Source: Candidatus Poribacteria bacterium (GTDB lineage Bacteria > Poribacteria > WGA-4E > WGA-3G). Taken from it: a stretch of 64,000 nucleotides of DNA. The position numbers and the translations under genes were made by a program. The notes below the pieces were generated by a model. It was given only the letters and a program-made list of their open reading frames with translations. It was not told the DNA's origin and did not search any database. Where the stretch lies: contig JAAXGN010000108.1 of NCBI GenBank assembly GCA_012267415.1, forward strand, positions 38,874 through 102,873, written 5' to 3'. Positions 1 through 8,982 of the stretch are shown here, one piece after another; position 1 is the stretch's first letter, and each line of letters starts with the position of its first letter.

Positions 1-125
1 AGTTTGCGAAGATGTGCCACAAACTGCCATTATAATAAAATTGGTTGTGCTACAATTCATGCATCCCGGACACGAAAATGGCGTGAGTGAACACATCCGA
101 AATGATTAATCAAACTGAGGTTGCA

Positions 126-154
126 TTGAGATTAAATCCCACAATTGGTATATT
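126..154 (+). promoter_or_regulatory. sigma70-type promoter
   Basis: TTGAGA at 126-131 and TATATT at 149-154 are separated by 17 bases, each one mismatch from consensus. It lies about 95 bases before the lipoprotein gene that starts at 248. Confidence 0.5.
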
Positions 155-247
155 CCGTAGGATCGACCCATAGATCGCGCCTTATAATTCACTTAATATA
201 GTGGAAGTAACATGAGTGCTTTGTTTGCACTAATTTGGAGAGAAATC

Positions 248-904
248 ATGAAACGACGTAAGTTCTATTTCAGAAATGTTCTTAAAACACTACTAAAAGG
301 TTCTGCATATTCATTTATACTTATTTTCGTGTTTCTGACAATTAATTGTGGTCCAGCAACAAAAGGACAATATTACATCCCTGAAACGGAGGCCACCACT
401 GGCAAGAAAACGGAAATGCGAAATGAAGTGAAATTACCGAAAGCAGTTTCCCTTAATTTGGCCCAGATGCCTTATGTTAGAAATGCTTTCAAGCAACCGC
501 CGCGCGTCAATAGCATAGGCGGGATTGATGATTTTTATGTAACAACGCAAAAGACCGTGATGCATAGTGCAGTCATCACCAACTGTTCCTCAGATATCTT
601 AAAAGCATTTTTGGCGAAGGGATGGACCCCAATTGTAATGATAAAACTTCAAACACAAACAGCCGAGATTATACCGGTGTCCGATTACAATGACAATTCA
701 AACCAAATATCCCTACAAAATCCTGTTAATCTCTCCAAACGCAGATTCAGCTACAAGGATTTTGAAACATATTGGAGCAAGGGATCGAAAAACAAATGTG
801 TTTTGATTACACCTCAGCAACTCACGGAAAGGGATATACGAAACGCGTTAGCGAAATATCTATCCAAAGATGCATTTGAACAAATTAGTGTGAGGAGTCG
901 GTAA
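248..904 (+). CDS. lipoprotein, C39-peptidase-like fold, probably inactive
   Basis: A 218-aa protein with a basic N-terminus, a hydrophobic stretch and a Cys at LTINCG, which reads as a non-canonical lipobox. I chose ATG 248 over ATG 212 because GGAG sits 7 bases before it. The second half has the spacing of C39-like peptidase domains: LAKGWTPIVMIKL, then NPVNLSKRRFSYKDFETYW, then KCVLITP. The His expected in the middle strand is not there (TAEIIPVSDY instead of an HYVVV-like strand), and I see no clear catalytic Cys, so it is more likely a binding or structural protein. The fold call is inferred from pattern only. It has its own promoter and no same-strand partner. Confidence 0.5.
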   Translation: MKRRKFYFRNVLKTLLKGSAYSFILIFVFLTINCGPATKGQYYIPETEATTGKKTEMRNEVKLPKAVSLNLAQMPYVRNAFKQPPRVNSIGGIDDFYVTTQKTVMHSAVITNCSSDILKAFLAKGWTPIVMIKLQTQTAEIIPVSDYNDNSNQISLQNPVNLSKRRFSYKDFETYWSKGSKNKCVLITPQQLTERDIRNALAKYLSKDAFEQISVRSR

Positions 905-999
905 CACCAACAAAATTGAAAGTATTGCTTTGTCAAGTCATCTTTTGTAGGTCGGGTGTCGCTTCGCTCTACCCATAAATCAACGTTATGAATGCCTTA

Positions 1000-1108
1000 T
1001 GAAGATTAGTTATTAGTTGGGTAATACACGGGCGGGGAAACCCCGCCCCTACGAAACCTTACTCCTACGATAAGTCTTATCAGTAGAATTACCTGATTAT
1101 TTATTTAT
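1000..1108. mobile_element. MITE-like element, copy 1 (right end decayed)
   Basis: Starts TGAAGATTAGTTATTAG..GGGTAAT and carries the GC-rich palindromic core followed by CCTTACTCCTACGA and ATTACCTGATTATTTA. Almost the same sequence recurs at 25229-25340 and 45767-45883. The terminal AATCTTCA present in the other copies is replaced here, so the right inverted repeat is lost. Confidence 0.6.
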
Positions 1109-1165
1109 CGTAGATTATACAATTAATTCTACATTCTGAGTTGTAGGAGGGGAATGCCTAAATGG

Positions 1166-1200
1166 CATTCATACCGTTGATTTGAACTCCGATTCCCGAC
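1166..1200. repeat. dispersed 34-bp repeat module
   Basis: About 34 bases here are an exact reverse complement of 61996-62029. The neighbouring GGTCGCGATTCGGAGATCGC module at about 1213 is likewise the exact reverse complement of 62093-62119. The two modules therefore belong to one element family. Confidence 0.7.
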
Positions 1201-1335
1201 TATAAAGGGTTTGGTCGCGATTCGGAGATCGCTCCTACAAACATCCAATTCATAGAAAAAAACGCCCAGCACATAGCACCGAGCGTTTTCTTTCTTGACG
1301 AAGCGAAGTCTCACCTATAAACTCCGCAATTGCTA

Positions 1336-2826
1336 TTATTTCCAGTCTTCAATCAGTTGCACTAACAATCGCACACCGTACCCGGTTGCTCCTTCAGGGA
1401 TATAGGTAGACCCCTTCACCCCCCATGCAGTACCTGCAATGTCGAGATGCACCCAAGGATAACCTTCTGCGAACTTCTTCAGAAATGCTGCACCTGCAAG
1501 CGTTCCGGCAGTACCATCCCCAATATTCTGAATATCGGCCACTTCGCTCTTTACACCTTCATCGTAATCGTCCCAGAGTGGTAGTTCCCAGACACGTTCA
1601 TGTGTTTTCTCGGCTGCCGATTTCACTTTCGCCATAAGTTCTTCATCCGTACCCATTGCACCGGCGGCGAAATGTCCAAGGGAGATAATAACTGCACCTG
1701 TCAATGTTGCTAAATCAACCACACCATTCGGTTCATACTGTGCAGTCCACTCGAGCGCATCAGCCAGAATTAATCTACCTTCCGCATCAGTGTTCATAAT
1801 TGAAATCGTTTTTCCGCCAAAAGAGGTAACGACATCTCCGGGTTTAATAGCGGCCGACCCCGGCATATTCTCTGAGGCAGCGACAATACCTATTACCCGT
1901 ACATCAGGCTTCAGGTTGCCGATGACGTGCATCGCACCTAATACAGATGCAGCACCTGACATGTCGTGTCTCATCTCGTCCATGCTCTTGCCTGGTTTAA
2001 GTGAAATCCCACCCGTGTCGAAAGTTATGCCCTTTCCAACAATTGCGACAGTATCCTTTGCGTCACCGTCAGGTGTGTATTCTAAGATAATAAACCGGGG
2101 TTCCTCAGCACTCCCTTGTGAAACTGCTAAAAGGGTGCGAAATCCTTTCTCCTCAAGTGTTGCCTTATCAAAAATCGTGCAGGTAAGTCCCGTAGATTCT
2201 GCCACCTTTTCTGCTTTCTCAGCAAGCAGCGTCGGGGTAAGATGATTACTGGGTTGGTTGCTAAGATTCCGAGCAAGGATGGTGCCGTTCGCTATCGTTT
2301 CACCACGTCTAACAAGTCGTTCAATGCTGTTTTTCTCTATATCACTACCGACAAGAATCGTCAGAGAGTCAAGCGATTTACTTTCACCATCATCGTCTTC
2401 CTTTTGGGTTTTGTGCTGTTTGAATTCATAGAGAGAAAGTAAGCTGGCTTCAACGGCGGCTTGTGTCCAATCATCTTGTGTTTCAGGTGGTAGCGGAACT
2501 GCGATAGATTTGAGTCCCATGTCGCGTGCCATCTGGGCGGTGTGTCCCGAGACTTGCCGCACCTTTTCAGCATTGAGTTCCGCGTACATCCCAAGTCCTA
2601 CCAAGATAACACGAGGAGCCGTTATGCCGCCATCTGTGTAAAGGACACCTGTCGTTTTCGGTTTGCATTTAAAGTCGCCGAGATTCAGGAACGACTGAAT
2701 TTGTCCCTCCAAAGCAGCATCCGCAGCAAGTAGTAACTCGTTATAAATGTCATCCTCAAGCGTCGGAATGAGAATTGCATCCGTTTCAAATTGACGAAAA
2801 TCTCCGGTTTCAACAGTAATGTTCAT
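1336..2826 (-). CDS. pepA: leucyl aminopeptidase (M17 family)
   Basis: A 496-aa cytosolic di-metal aminopeptidase that removes N-terminal residues from peptides. The M17 signature NTDAEGRL is present, as are the metal- and substrate-binding lysine and aspartate in VGKGITFDTGGISLKPGK and the HDMSGAA stretch. Length matches the family. AAGGAG lies 8 bases before the ATG. Upstream on the same strand are two tiny membrane/lipoprotein genes about 60 bases away. They may be co-transcribed with it, but nothing ties their function to peptidase activity. Some M17 members also bind DNA as regulators; nothing here bears on that. Confidence 0.95.
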   Translation of the reverse strand: MNITVETGDFRQFETDAILIPTLEDDIYNELLLAADAALEGQIQSFLNLGDFKCKPKTTGVLYTDGGITAPRVILVGLGMYAELNAEKVRQVSGHTAQMARDMGLKSIAVPLPPETQDDWTQAAVEASLLSLYEFKQHKTQKEDDDGESKSLDSLTILVGSDIEKNSIERLVRRGETIANGTILARNLSNQPSNHLTPTLLAEKAEKVAESTGLTCTIFDKATLEEKGFRTLLAVSQGSAEEPRFIILEYTPDGDAKDTVAIVGKGITFDTGGISLKPGKSMDEMRHDMSGAASVLGAMHVIGNLKPDVRVIGIVAASENMPGSAAIKPGDVVTSFGGKTISIMNTDAEGRLILADALEWTAQYEPNGVVDLATLTGAVIISLGHFAAGAMGTDEELMAKVKSAAEKTHERVWELPLWDDYDEGVKSEVADIQNIGDGTAGTLAGAAFLKKFAEGYPWVHLDIAGTAWGVKGSTYIPEGATGYGVRLLVQLIEDWK

Positions 2827-2887
2827 TGTAAATACTCCTTTTTGGAAAGTGTGCCTGCTACGCGTGTAACAGGCACGTGTAAAATTA

Positions 2888-3079
2888 TTAAAAACCGACC
2901 CTATCGATTTTGTGCTGATGTAATTCTCGCCGCATCTGTGCCTCGTCGGCAGCTGAAAGTTTCTTCGCCTTCGCTGTTGATCGCTGTCGCTGCTGCGTGT
3001 CGTCGTCGTCGATTAAGCGTTCGCACCCGCGCTTAATTAGCGATAGGATCCCAGCAATAATCAAGCCTTCAATAACCAC
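2888..3079 (-). CDS. small membrane protein, unknown
   Basis: A 63-aa product starting at GTG 3079. An AAGGAGG site at 3088-3094 lies exactly 8 bases upstream, which decides this start over the in-frame GTG at 3088 that overlaps the site itself. It has one N-terminal hydrophobic segment (IEGLIIAGILSLI), then an acidic DDDD patch and a charged tail rich in Gln, Arg and Lys. The start region overlaps the end of the upstream lipoprotein gene, so the two are probably translationally coupled. I do not recognise a family. Confidence 0.6.
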   Translation of the reverse strand: MVIEGLIIAGILSLIKRGCERLIDDDDTQQRQRSTAKAKKLSAADEAQMRRELHQHKIDRVGF

Positions 3080-3383
3080 AACGCTCACCTCCTTCAGTCA
3101 AGCGGATTTTAATAGATTGTCCAAACTGTTGCTTTGGCAATTTCTTTTTCTTTCTATAATATTTCCTTGCGACTGTGCAGACAGCAATCGCAATTATAGA
3201 AATTAAATGATAAAAGGAGGAGGGGTGCCCGAAGTGTTTCACGTTCTCGCGATAGTTACGGCGTGCTTCATCTTCATCCCGTGGGGGCTCCCCACCACCA
3301 CATCCAGCTAACAGGATCGCAAGGACGATTGCAAAAACAAGGGTGATGCATACGGGGCTCTGACTGTTTCTGTTTATAAGCAT
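3069..3383 (-). CDS. small lipoprotein with a second membrane segment
   Basis: 104 aa. The N-terminal signal ends in the lipobox LLAGC (Cys at about residue 28), followed by a GGGEPPRDEDEARR linker. A second hydrophobic segment (LISIIAIAVCTVA, about residues 61-73) is followed by a strongly basic stretch KYYRKKKK. AAGGAG sits 7 bases before the ATG. A lipidated N-terminus plus a downstream membrane segment is unusual and may mean the protein is not processed as a lipoprotein. Its 3' end overlaps the next small gene. Function unknown. Confidence 0.6.
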   Translation of the reverse strand: MLINRNSQSPVCITLVFAIVLAILLAGCGGGEPPRDEDEARRNYRENVKHFGHPSSFYHLISIIAIAVCTVARKYYRKKKKLPKQQFGQSIKIRLTEGGERCGY

Positions 3384-3472
3384 TTTGTTCTCCTTTAATT
3401 CTCATAAAATTGACTATGATCCAAGATTCAAATATTGCTTCGATTCGGCAAACGGCACCGTTTTGATCGCCG

Positions 3473-3500
3473 AAAAAGCGGACACGTCCGACGTGTCCGC
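3473..3500 (-). terminator. rho-independent terminator
   Basis: On the minus strand GCGGACACGT-CGG-ACGTGTCCGC (3478-3500) is followed at once by TTTTT. It lies 17 bases downstream of the 40-aa gene at 3517-3639 and separates that gene from the lipoprotein gene beyond. Confidence 0.8.
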
Positions 3501-3516
3501 GGTATTAGCATTCGTG

Positions 3517-3639
3517 TTAGAAACCGGAGGCCGGCGGCAAATTGCCTGTTTCCTCAGCGTATTTCACTCTTAGCCTGAACGTGGCATAGAAGACGAGAGC
3601 GAATCCCAAAACGACCGCTCCCCCAACAACAAACTCCAT
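3517..3639 (-). CDS. 40-aa single-span membrane protein
   Basis: A very short gene. From the ATG at 3639 it reads MEFVVGGAVVLGFALVFYAT, then FRLRVKYAEETG and NLPPASGF before TAA. A perfect AAGGAGG lies just upstream and a strong terminator just downstream, so the unit looks like a complete monocistronic gene. It has one hydrophobic helix (residues 3-20), a basic FRLRVK cytoplasmic flank and a short polar tail. I do not recognise it; the layout resembles small membrane-associated regulators or subunits. Confidence 0.6.
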   Translation of the reverse strand: MEFVVGGAVVLGFALVFYATFRLRVKYAEETGNLPPASGF

Positions 3640-4206
3640 TTTTTCCTCCTTGGTTTACCGCCAGTAGGCAGTCTCGTTTTTATTTATTAAGGAGCACTTT
3701 CCGCTGGGTAAGTCAACTTTTTTTGCGTGAAATTATGCTTCTTTGGGCAAGAACCATCTTTCAATGCACCTCTCTGCACAACAGTGATAAGCCCAATGCT
3801 GAGTAGATGCTTTATTGCGTGGGTTGACGTGCTTCGTTGCACAATCAAGGATGAATGTGCTACAGATTGATAACGCCAAATGATGAGCAGATACTTTATT
3901 GTGCAGTATGATGTTCATCATGACGTCATGCCAAAAACTTTATACACCCGTCATCTTGAGTTTGTTTTGCAACTATAAAGGGTACCAGGCAAACTAAATC
4001 TCACAAGTTTGCGATACAAGACCTTACTCCATTCCCGCTGATGTATATGGGGTTCGGGTAAATCTATATGTTGAGGATGAAAGTTAGATGCTCTGCACCT
4101 ATGGAAGTAAGATCCAAGAAGGTCTTGAAAACAAATTGTAGATTTGATAACATGACACTCCATGAGAGGTCCTCCTATATATTTTTACTGAAATGGAGAA
4201 AGGTAA
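3640..4206. other. intergenic region with a dispersed repeat
   Basis: 567 bases with no supported gene. The central part (3727-3925) is a repeat shared with 19827-20040. The minus-strand open frames at 3733-3921 and 3951-4163 show no ribosome site or family resemblance. Confidence 0.6.
3727..3925. repeat. dispersed repeat family, copy 1
   Basis: Contains TTGCACAATCAAGGATGAAT, then GTGCTACAGATTGATAACGC, with GAGCAGATACTTTATTG following. The same order of elements, including TGCTTCTTTGG and CTGCACAAC, appears at 19827-20040. Confidence 0.6.
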
Positions 4207-5688
4207 ATGAATATCCATTCACTCAATTCGGATTTTGAAGCCTATAAAGATGAAGTTCTGCGAATCGCTACTGAGATAGTAGGAGACCGCGTTACGAGCA
4301 TCAAAATAACAGAGACCGTGCGGCTGTGTATTGAAGGTCAACACTCCCCTATAGACCGAATCCTTACACAGGAAACCAACACGTACATCAATCGTATCCT
4401 CACCAACGAATTTCGGACACAGAACAACATAAAAGAAAATGACACATCACAACTAAAATCAGAGCTAAATGATTACGTTCGTAAATCTATTTGCGATTTG
4501 CCACTTAACACAAAAATCAGTGAAATTATGGTAATCCTTGCCAGTGCGGAAAGTTACGATCCCTTTCAGGAACCGAAACAAGACCCAAGCAACAAGCTAT
4601 CTCCCGAATCAGATCAGGACAGTCCGTTTCTGAAACTCGAACAGGAGCTAAGCCACCTAACAGTAAACGTCATTACAAAACTTGTTACGCCAGAAAACTC
4701 TATTTCAACACGCAGTCATCCAACAGAAATCCGAAACCTAAAAACTATTGTCCCCACAGCGTGTCGCGATTATTTTACCTCACTACTGGCACACCTAAAT
4801 CCACTCATCCGAATACAAGAAAACGCAAACGCCCCTGATTCGCTCACGCCCCTCGTGAAACAAGTCGCTTGGGAATATATTGGGAAACCTAAAAGAGATA
4901 ATCCCCTCGCAAAAAAGCATCTCTTTCCGCAGCCACTCGCAGGGCGGCCAGCAGACACCCAACAAATGGTAGTCTATCTGCTCTCCCAGCTTAATTTTCG
5001 TCAGAGACAGGCACTTCTCCTTTCTCGTTTTTCTGAGAAAGGTATTACAGACCGCGATATTGCCCGACACATAGGCATCAGCGTGGAGGAGTTAAGCATC
5101 AACGTAGAGGAGTTAGAAGACATCCTACATACTGACACAGCAGCAAATGGACAAATCAGCCAAGACGATACTTCTCAAACTCAGGACAACACCGAAACCG
5201 AAGAATACGTAGACATCTCCGAAGACGATTTCCTTAAACACTATGATGTGACTTTTAAAAATCCTATCGAAGCATACGCATCCTTTATGTTCGGCAACCG
5301 AGTCTACGCATCTAAGATTGCAAGCATTATACGACGGGAAATCGCAAACAGGATCCGGGAATCATCTAATAAATTCAATCCCAACAAGCCATGGGAAGGA
5401 GAGGGCGAATGGGAAGGATTTCGTCAACTGACTGCTGATACCTGCCGGAATTTCATCATTCAACTCAATGAGGAATCCCAGATCCCCATAGGATCAAGTC
5501 TCTGGGGGAAATGCCTTGAAACGCTAACATTCAATGAATACAAGTGCCTTCTACTTTTCACGTTCTTCTATAAACGCGACGAAGGGATACGTGAAGTGGC
5601 AGGTATATTGAATCAGAGCGAAGCTGATCTACAGGCATTCATGCAGACTTCCCTCAAGACAGTCCTTAAAAAATCTACTAGACAATAA
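4207..5688 (+). CDS. sigma-70 region-4-like helix-turn-helix protein, unknown role
   Basis: 493 aa. Residues 262-307 (LNFRQRQALLLSRFSEKGIT, DRDIARHIGISVEEL) have the layout of a sigma region-4 or LuxR-like helix-turn-helix: an amphipathic helix, then a DRDIARHIGIS recognition unit. The C-terminus has a weaker second copy (LTFNEYKCLLLFTFFYK, EGIREVAGILNQSEADLQ). I see no clear region 2, so it is not an ordinary sigma factor. GGAGAAAGG precedes the ATG. It is followed after 25 bases by the Gfo/Idh/MocA-like gene and then by a 662-aa protein, all on one strand. A regulator or anti-phage role is conceivable but not shown. Confidence 0.6.
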   Translation: MNIHSLNSDFEAYKDEVLRIATEIVGDRVTSIKITETVRLCIEGQHSPIDRILTQETNTYINRILTNEFRTQNNIKENDTSQLKSELNDYVRKSICDLPLNTKISEIMVILASAESYDPFQEPKQDPSNKLSPESDQDSPFLKLEQELSHLTVNVITKLVTPENSISTRSHPTEIRNLKTIVPTACRDYFTSLLAHLNPLIRIQENANAPDSLTPLVKQVAWEYIGKPKRDNPLAKKHLFPQPLAGRPADTQQMVVYLLSQLNFRQRQALLLSRFSEKGITDRDIARHIGISVEELSINVEELEDILHTDTAANGQISQDDTSQTQDNTETEEYVDISEDDFLKHYDVTFKNPIEAYASFMFGNRVYASKIASIIRREIANRIRESSNKFNPNKPWEGEGEWEGFRQLTADTCRNFIIQLNEESQIPIGSSLWGKCLETLTFNEYKCLLLFTFFYKRDEGIREVAGILNQSEADLQAFMQTSLKTVLKKSTRQ

Positions 5689-5713
5689 GCAAAATGCTAA
5701 AGGAGATATAACA

Positions 5714-6957
5714 ATGACAGGTGGACTCGCACTCAGAACTAAAAATATTCTCGTACTAGATGCCGGACTCTACGCGTTTCATGTCTTGTACCAAGAACTG
5801 CTAAGATCCCGGAGACCCCTCCGTGTTAGCATCGGATATTTAACAGACACGCAGGATACGGGGCGAATACGGATAGATAACATGGCTGACAGATTTGGTG
5901 TGGAAGCCCAACATATAGATGATATCATCACAACGAAGGGTGATACACACAACTTTGACTGCATCATTCTCATGGCACCCCGTGGAAAAAAACGAAAAGA
6001 GATACTCATCAAATTAATGAAGGAGCTATCTCCATGCCCACCCATACTCGTGGGAACGGCGTCAATCGACTCCTTAGCAGAAGCCATCGAATTGCTTGCA
6101 TACGCCAAAAGATACAACACGACAATCTGTGTCGAAACGTTACATCGCTATACAGCAGGGGTTAGAGCCATCAGAGATCGTCTTCCCGATCTCGCCCCGC
6201 TCTCACACATCGTAGCAAGCGTGAACTCGGGAGCACATCTATCTATGCACGAATACATGTATGGAACAGTTGTCGCATACGCCGACCTCATCTGTTTCTT
6301 GGCGGGTGAAGCAACAGAGATTGAAGAGATTGACCAAATTCCAAAAAGCTTGTTCTGCCATCACTCCGATCTCTACGGGGACTCAGTATCAGCCTCTTTC
6401 GCCTTCAATTCTGGATTAATAGGAAATTTGGCAAGCACTTCAAACCATCATCTATTAATTATTCAAACCATCATCTATTAATTAATAGTAATGAGATGCT
6501 GCGCGTGACTGGCTATGAATGTTGGATATCCACCTCCGATGATGCACTACAAACATACCAATATTTCGCAAGAGAAGCCAACGAATTTTACACCGTCTCT
6601 AGCAATGAGACTCCGCCGCAACTACTTATGGAAGAATTTATCGAGGGCTGCGGTAGTACTGGTACAGATTACAAGGGACGCAGTATAATTCCTTATTCCA
6701 ATACCCTCCGATCATACCTTCCCGCACTCTGGATGGTGCAATCAATGCAATCCTCGATCCAGACTAAACAGCCAATTACATCCAAAAAAGTTAACAATCA
6801 ACCGATCTCTGATGCCGTTGAACAGGTATACTCCAAAAACTTGACACCTGCCGAAGTTCTTAAGGAAACTGGACTCGCATACGCCCACGCTGGATCTTTT
6901 GATTTCGCTATAGATAATTTTATGAGGTGGATTGAACTCAAAGATGCCGACAATTAG
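5714..6957 (+). pseudogene. Gfo/Idh/MocA-like oxidoreductase split by a 23-bp tandem duplication
   Basis: Two open frames (5714-6481 and 6496-6957) are halves of one protein. AAGGAGAT precedes ATG 5714. The N-terminal half looks like a Rossmann fold with a degenerate nucleotide motif (VLDAGLYAFH instead of GxGxxG). ETLHRYTAGVRAI matches the family's Ry motif, and SFAFNSGLIGNLASTS is the usual beta-strand before the C-terminal part. At 6440-6485 a 23-base unit is repeated. Removing one unit joins the halves in frame across LLINSNEMLRVTGYECWIS, giving 406 aa. The C-terminus (LTPAEVLKETGLAYAHAG) resembles a TPR helix pair. The gene is off as written, but loss of one repeat would restore it. Confidence 0.75.
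6440..6485. repeat. 23-bp tandem duplication causing a frameshift
   Basis: Unit TCAAACCATCATCTATTAAT plus three bases, at 6440-6462 and 6463-6485, identical except for the last base. Because 23 is not a multiple of 3 the duplication shifts the frame and creates a stop at 6479-6481. Confidence 0.9.
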
Positions 6958-6993
6958 AGGCGCACCTATTTCTATAAAACAAGGAAGCAGATT

Positions 6994-8982
6994 ATGCGCA
7001 CAATTACACAAAACCAGCTGAAGACCGAGTTATCATTTTGGCTACATCCAGACTGGTTAAGAAACAGCAAAAATCTAGAACAAGATATAAACAAAATCGT
7101 GTCCTCCTTCTACAGGTACGGACAGCGACGTTTATCCGTCGCCGAGCCAATCGGAGATTTCACACTCAAAGCACTCAGAGAAAATCGTGCACCCGAGAAA
7201 TACAGCACCAACGATGCTAGGTTCGAAATTCTTGCATTCCTAGTACCCATACTCGACGGGATATCTATTCACACTTTAAAGAACAGATTTTCAAGAGAAG
7301 TCTTTAACAACAGTGTTTTAACGCAAACTGAACGCGCAAACCTGAAAACGATGGTGTGGCAACGGATGAACCAATCCGAAAAAGACATCCTTCGCGCACG
7401 TGTACTCACCGATCAAGCCGATCAAGCACTAATGATCGCCACAACTCAAGAATTCTTAAACGCCCGGCGGCACTTTTGGGAGTTACTAGCCGACGCGTTG
7501 CAATTTACGCATGCAACAGCATTAACAGCATTACTTGAGGGCAACCCGCAAAACAACGACGTTAATGTTCAACACATTGTTGATCAACTCTTCAATGCCA
7601 ATAAAAAAAAAGAAATCTTCTCAAGAATCTATCCAACCCCCACCTATGGCTACTGCGAATCAATGTCAACTTACATACAGTTGAAAATAGAACTTTTATA
7701 CTGGGTCAGGCATCGTAGGGATGTCGATTCAATCGCCCACGATCTCTGTTTTTGCCACACCGGCGAAAAAATACAGCACATCGGCGACTATGTATACAAT
7801 TGCCTTACACACCGACGCCTCTATAAAGCCCCAAATCAATATAAAAATGCCAAATTTGAAACCTTGCCCATTCTGATTCCGCAACTCGCCGACACACCAC
7901 TTACGGATGATATGCACAACAGATTCTCAAGAGAGGTCTTTACCAGTGTTTTGACAAACACTGAACGCGAAAACCTGAAAATTATGGTCTGGCAACGCTT
8001 GACTCAAAATCAAAGGATGCTCCTTCTAAAGCGCATTCAATCCACTGATGGATCACATATTGCCAGCCATCCCGACTTCCTTGATATCGCACGCGACCCG
8101 TTCTGGAAATTAACAGCCCGCGCACTTCATGAGACCTACAAAGATACCCTTACTGAACAAAAGTACGACGAAGAAGTTGTTTCCAACTTCTTTATGGACA
8201 CAGAGAAATTTGCCACTGCATATACAATGGCTAGGCCGAATGATGGATCCTACACTGGAAAGGGGTATCTAAATTGGATATCAAAGTCCATTCGTTATGA
8301 GAGCCGAGGGATAACACCACCAATAGATGATGCTGATGGATTAGACGGATTCGATCAAATCCAACTAGACCGCCAAAACAGCGAAGGTAGAGGGCATTTA
8401 TCAGGTCTAATCCGTGATGAGTTCAAGAATGTGATGCGTCAGGCTCTCGGCACTATGGTGCAGTTTCTAATTCAAGACTATGGCAAAGTTAGCCCAGAAA
8501 AATTCCTTAGTACTTGGCAAATTGCTCCGCAATTGGTGTTCCTTTTGATCGGTTGTATCTTAGCGGAAACCACACCCGAATTTAACTTGCGTACCGGAAA
8601 ACGCCATAGTGAAGCGCGTAGCAAGGATTTAAACGCACTCAAACAACGCGCCGTGAAGTACCTCAAGAAACCACACCAAGATCTTAAAGATGACCAGGGA
8701 AAGATAATCTACGACGATATCTATGAACTTCTCTACCGTGGAACCAAGGAAAAACAGCTTGCGAATGATGCTGTTCGAAATTGGCAAAATCAGATCCTCG
8801 ATCTCATAAAAATCGAGCTTTTGAAATCTGAACATATGCCAATCTTGCAAGAACTTCTCACTCCAAACGGTCGAGATGAACTGATAACCGAGACTGAAGT
8901 CCGTGAGACAATCAAATCCACCAAAATGATCCAGGATATGTGGCCACTCATCAGAGATGTATGGTCGTCAACACTAAACTGA
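6994..8982 (+). CDS. 662-aa protein with an internal duplication, unknown
   Basis: AAGGAAG precedes ATG 6994. Residues about 10-172 and 228-382 are diverged copies of one unit. Shared landmarks are RFSREVF (98-104 and 310-316), LTxTERxNLKxMVWQR (109-124 and 320-335) and FW-LxAxAL (161-169 and 370-378). The last third (390-662) differs: YTGKGYLNWISKSIRYESR resembles the helix of sigma region 2 or similar regulators, and a helical tail follows. No signal peptide, no membrane span and no enzyme motif are seen. Gene order suggests it works with the HTH protein at 4207 and the split oxidoreductase between them. I cannot name a family. Confidence 0.6.
   Translation: MRTITQNQLKTELSFWLHPDWLRNSKNLEQDINKIVSSFYRYGQRRLSVAEPIGDFTLKALRENRAPEKYSTNDARFEILAFLVPILDGISIHTLKNRFSREVFNNSVLTQTERANLKTMVWQRMNQSEKDILRARVLTDQADQALMIATTQEFLNARRHFWELLADALQFTHATALTALLEGNPQNNDVNVQHIVDQLFNANKKKEIFSRIYPTPTYGYCESMSTYIQLKIELLYWVRHRRDVDSIAHDLCFCHTGEKIQHIGDYVYNCLTHRRLYKAPNQYKNAKFETLPILIPQLADTPLTDDMHNRFSREVFTSVLTNTERENLKIMVWQRLTQNQRMLLLKRIQSTDGSHIASHPDFLDIARDPFWKLTARALHETYKDTLTEQKYDEEVVSNFFMDTEKFATAYTMARPNDGSYTGKGYLNWISKSIRYESRGITPPIDDADGLDGFDQIQLDRQNSEGRGHLSGLIRDEFKNVMRQALGTMVQFLIQDYGKVSPEKFLSTWQIAPQLVFLLIGCILAETTPEFNLRTGKRHSEARSKDLNALKQRAVKYLKKPHQDLKDDQGKIIYDDIYELLYRGTKEKQLANDAVRNWQNQILDLIKIELLKSEHMPILQELLTPNGRDELITETEVRETIKSTKMIQDMWPLIRDVWSSTLN

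Larger units (their letters stand above)
905..1335. other. intergenic repeat zone
   Basis: No gene is supported here. It holds a MITE-like copy (1000-1108), the palindromic core GGGCGGGGAAACCCCGCCC at about 1030, and two modules (1166-1200 and 1213-1240) that recur in reverse orientation at 61996-62119. The minus-strand open frame across 1129-1314 is made of these repeats. Confidence 0.7.

Noticed and set aside
1129..1314. Minus-strand open frame in the repeat zone
   Set aside because: It consists of repeat modules that recur elsewhere and has no ribosome site.
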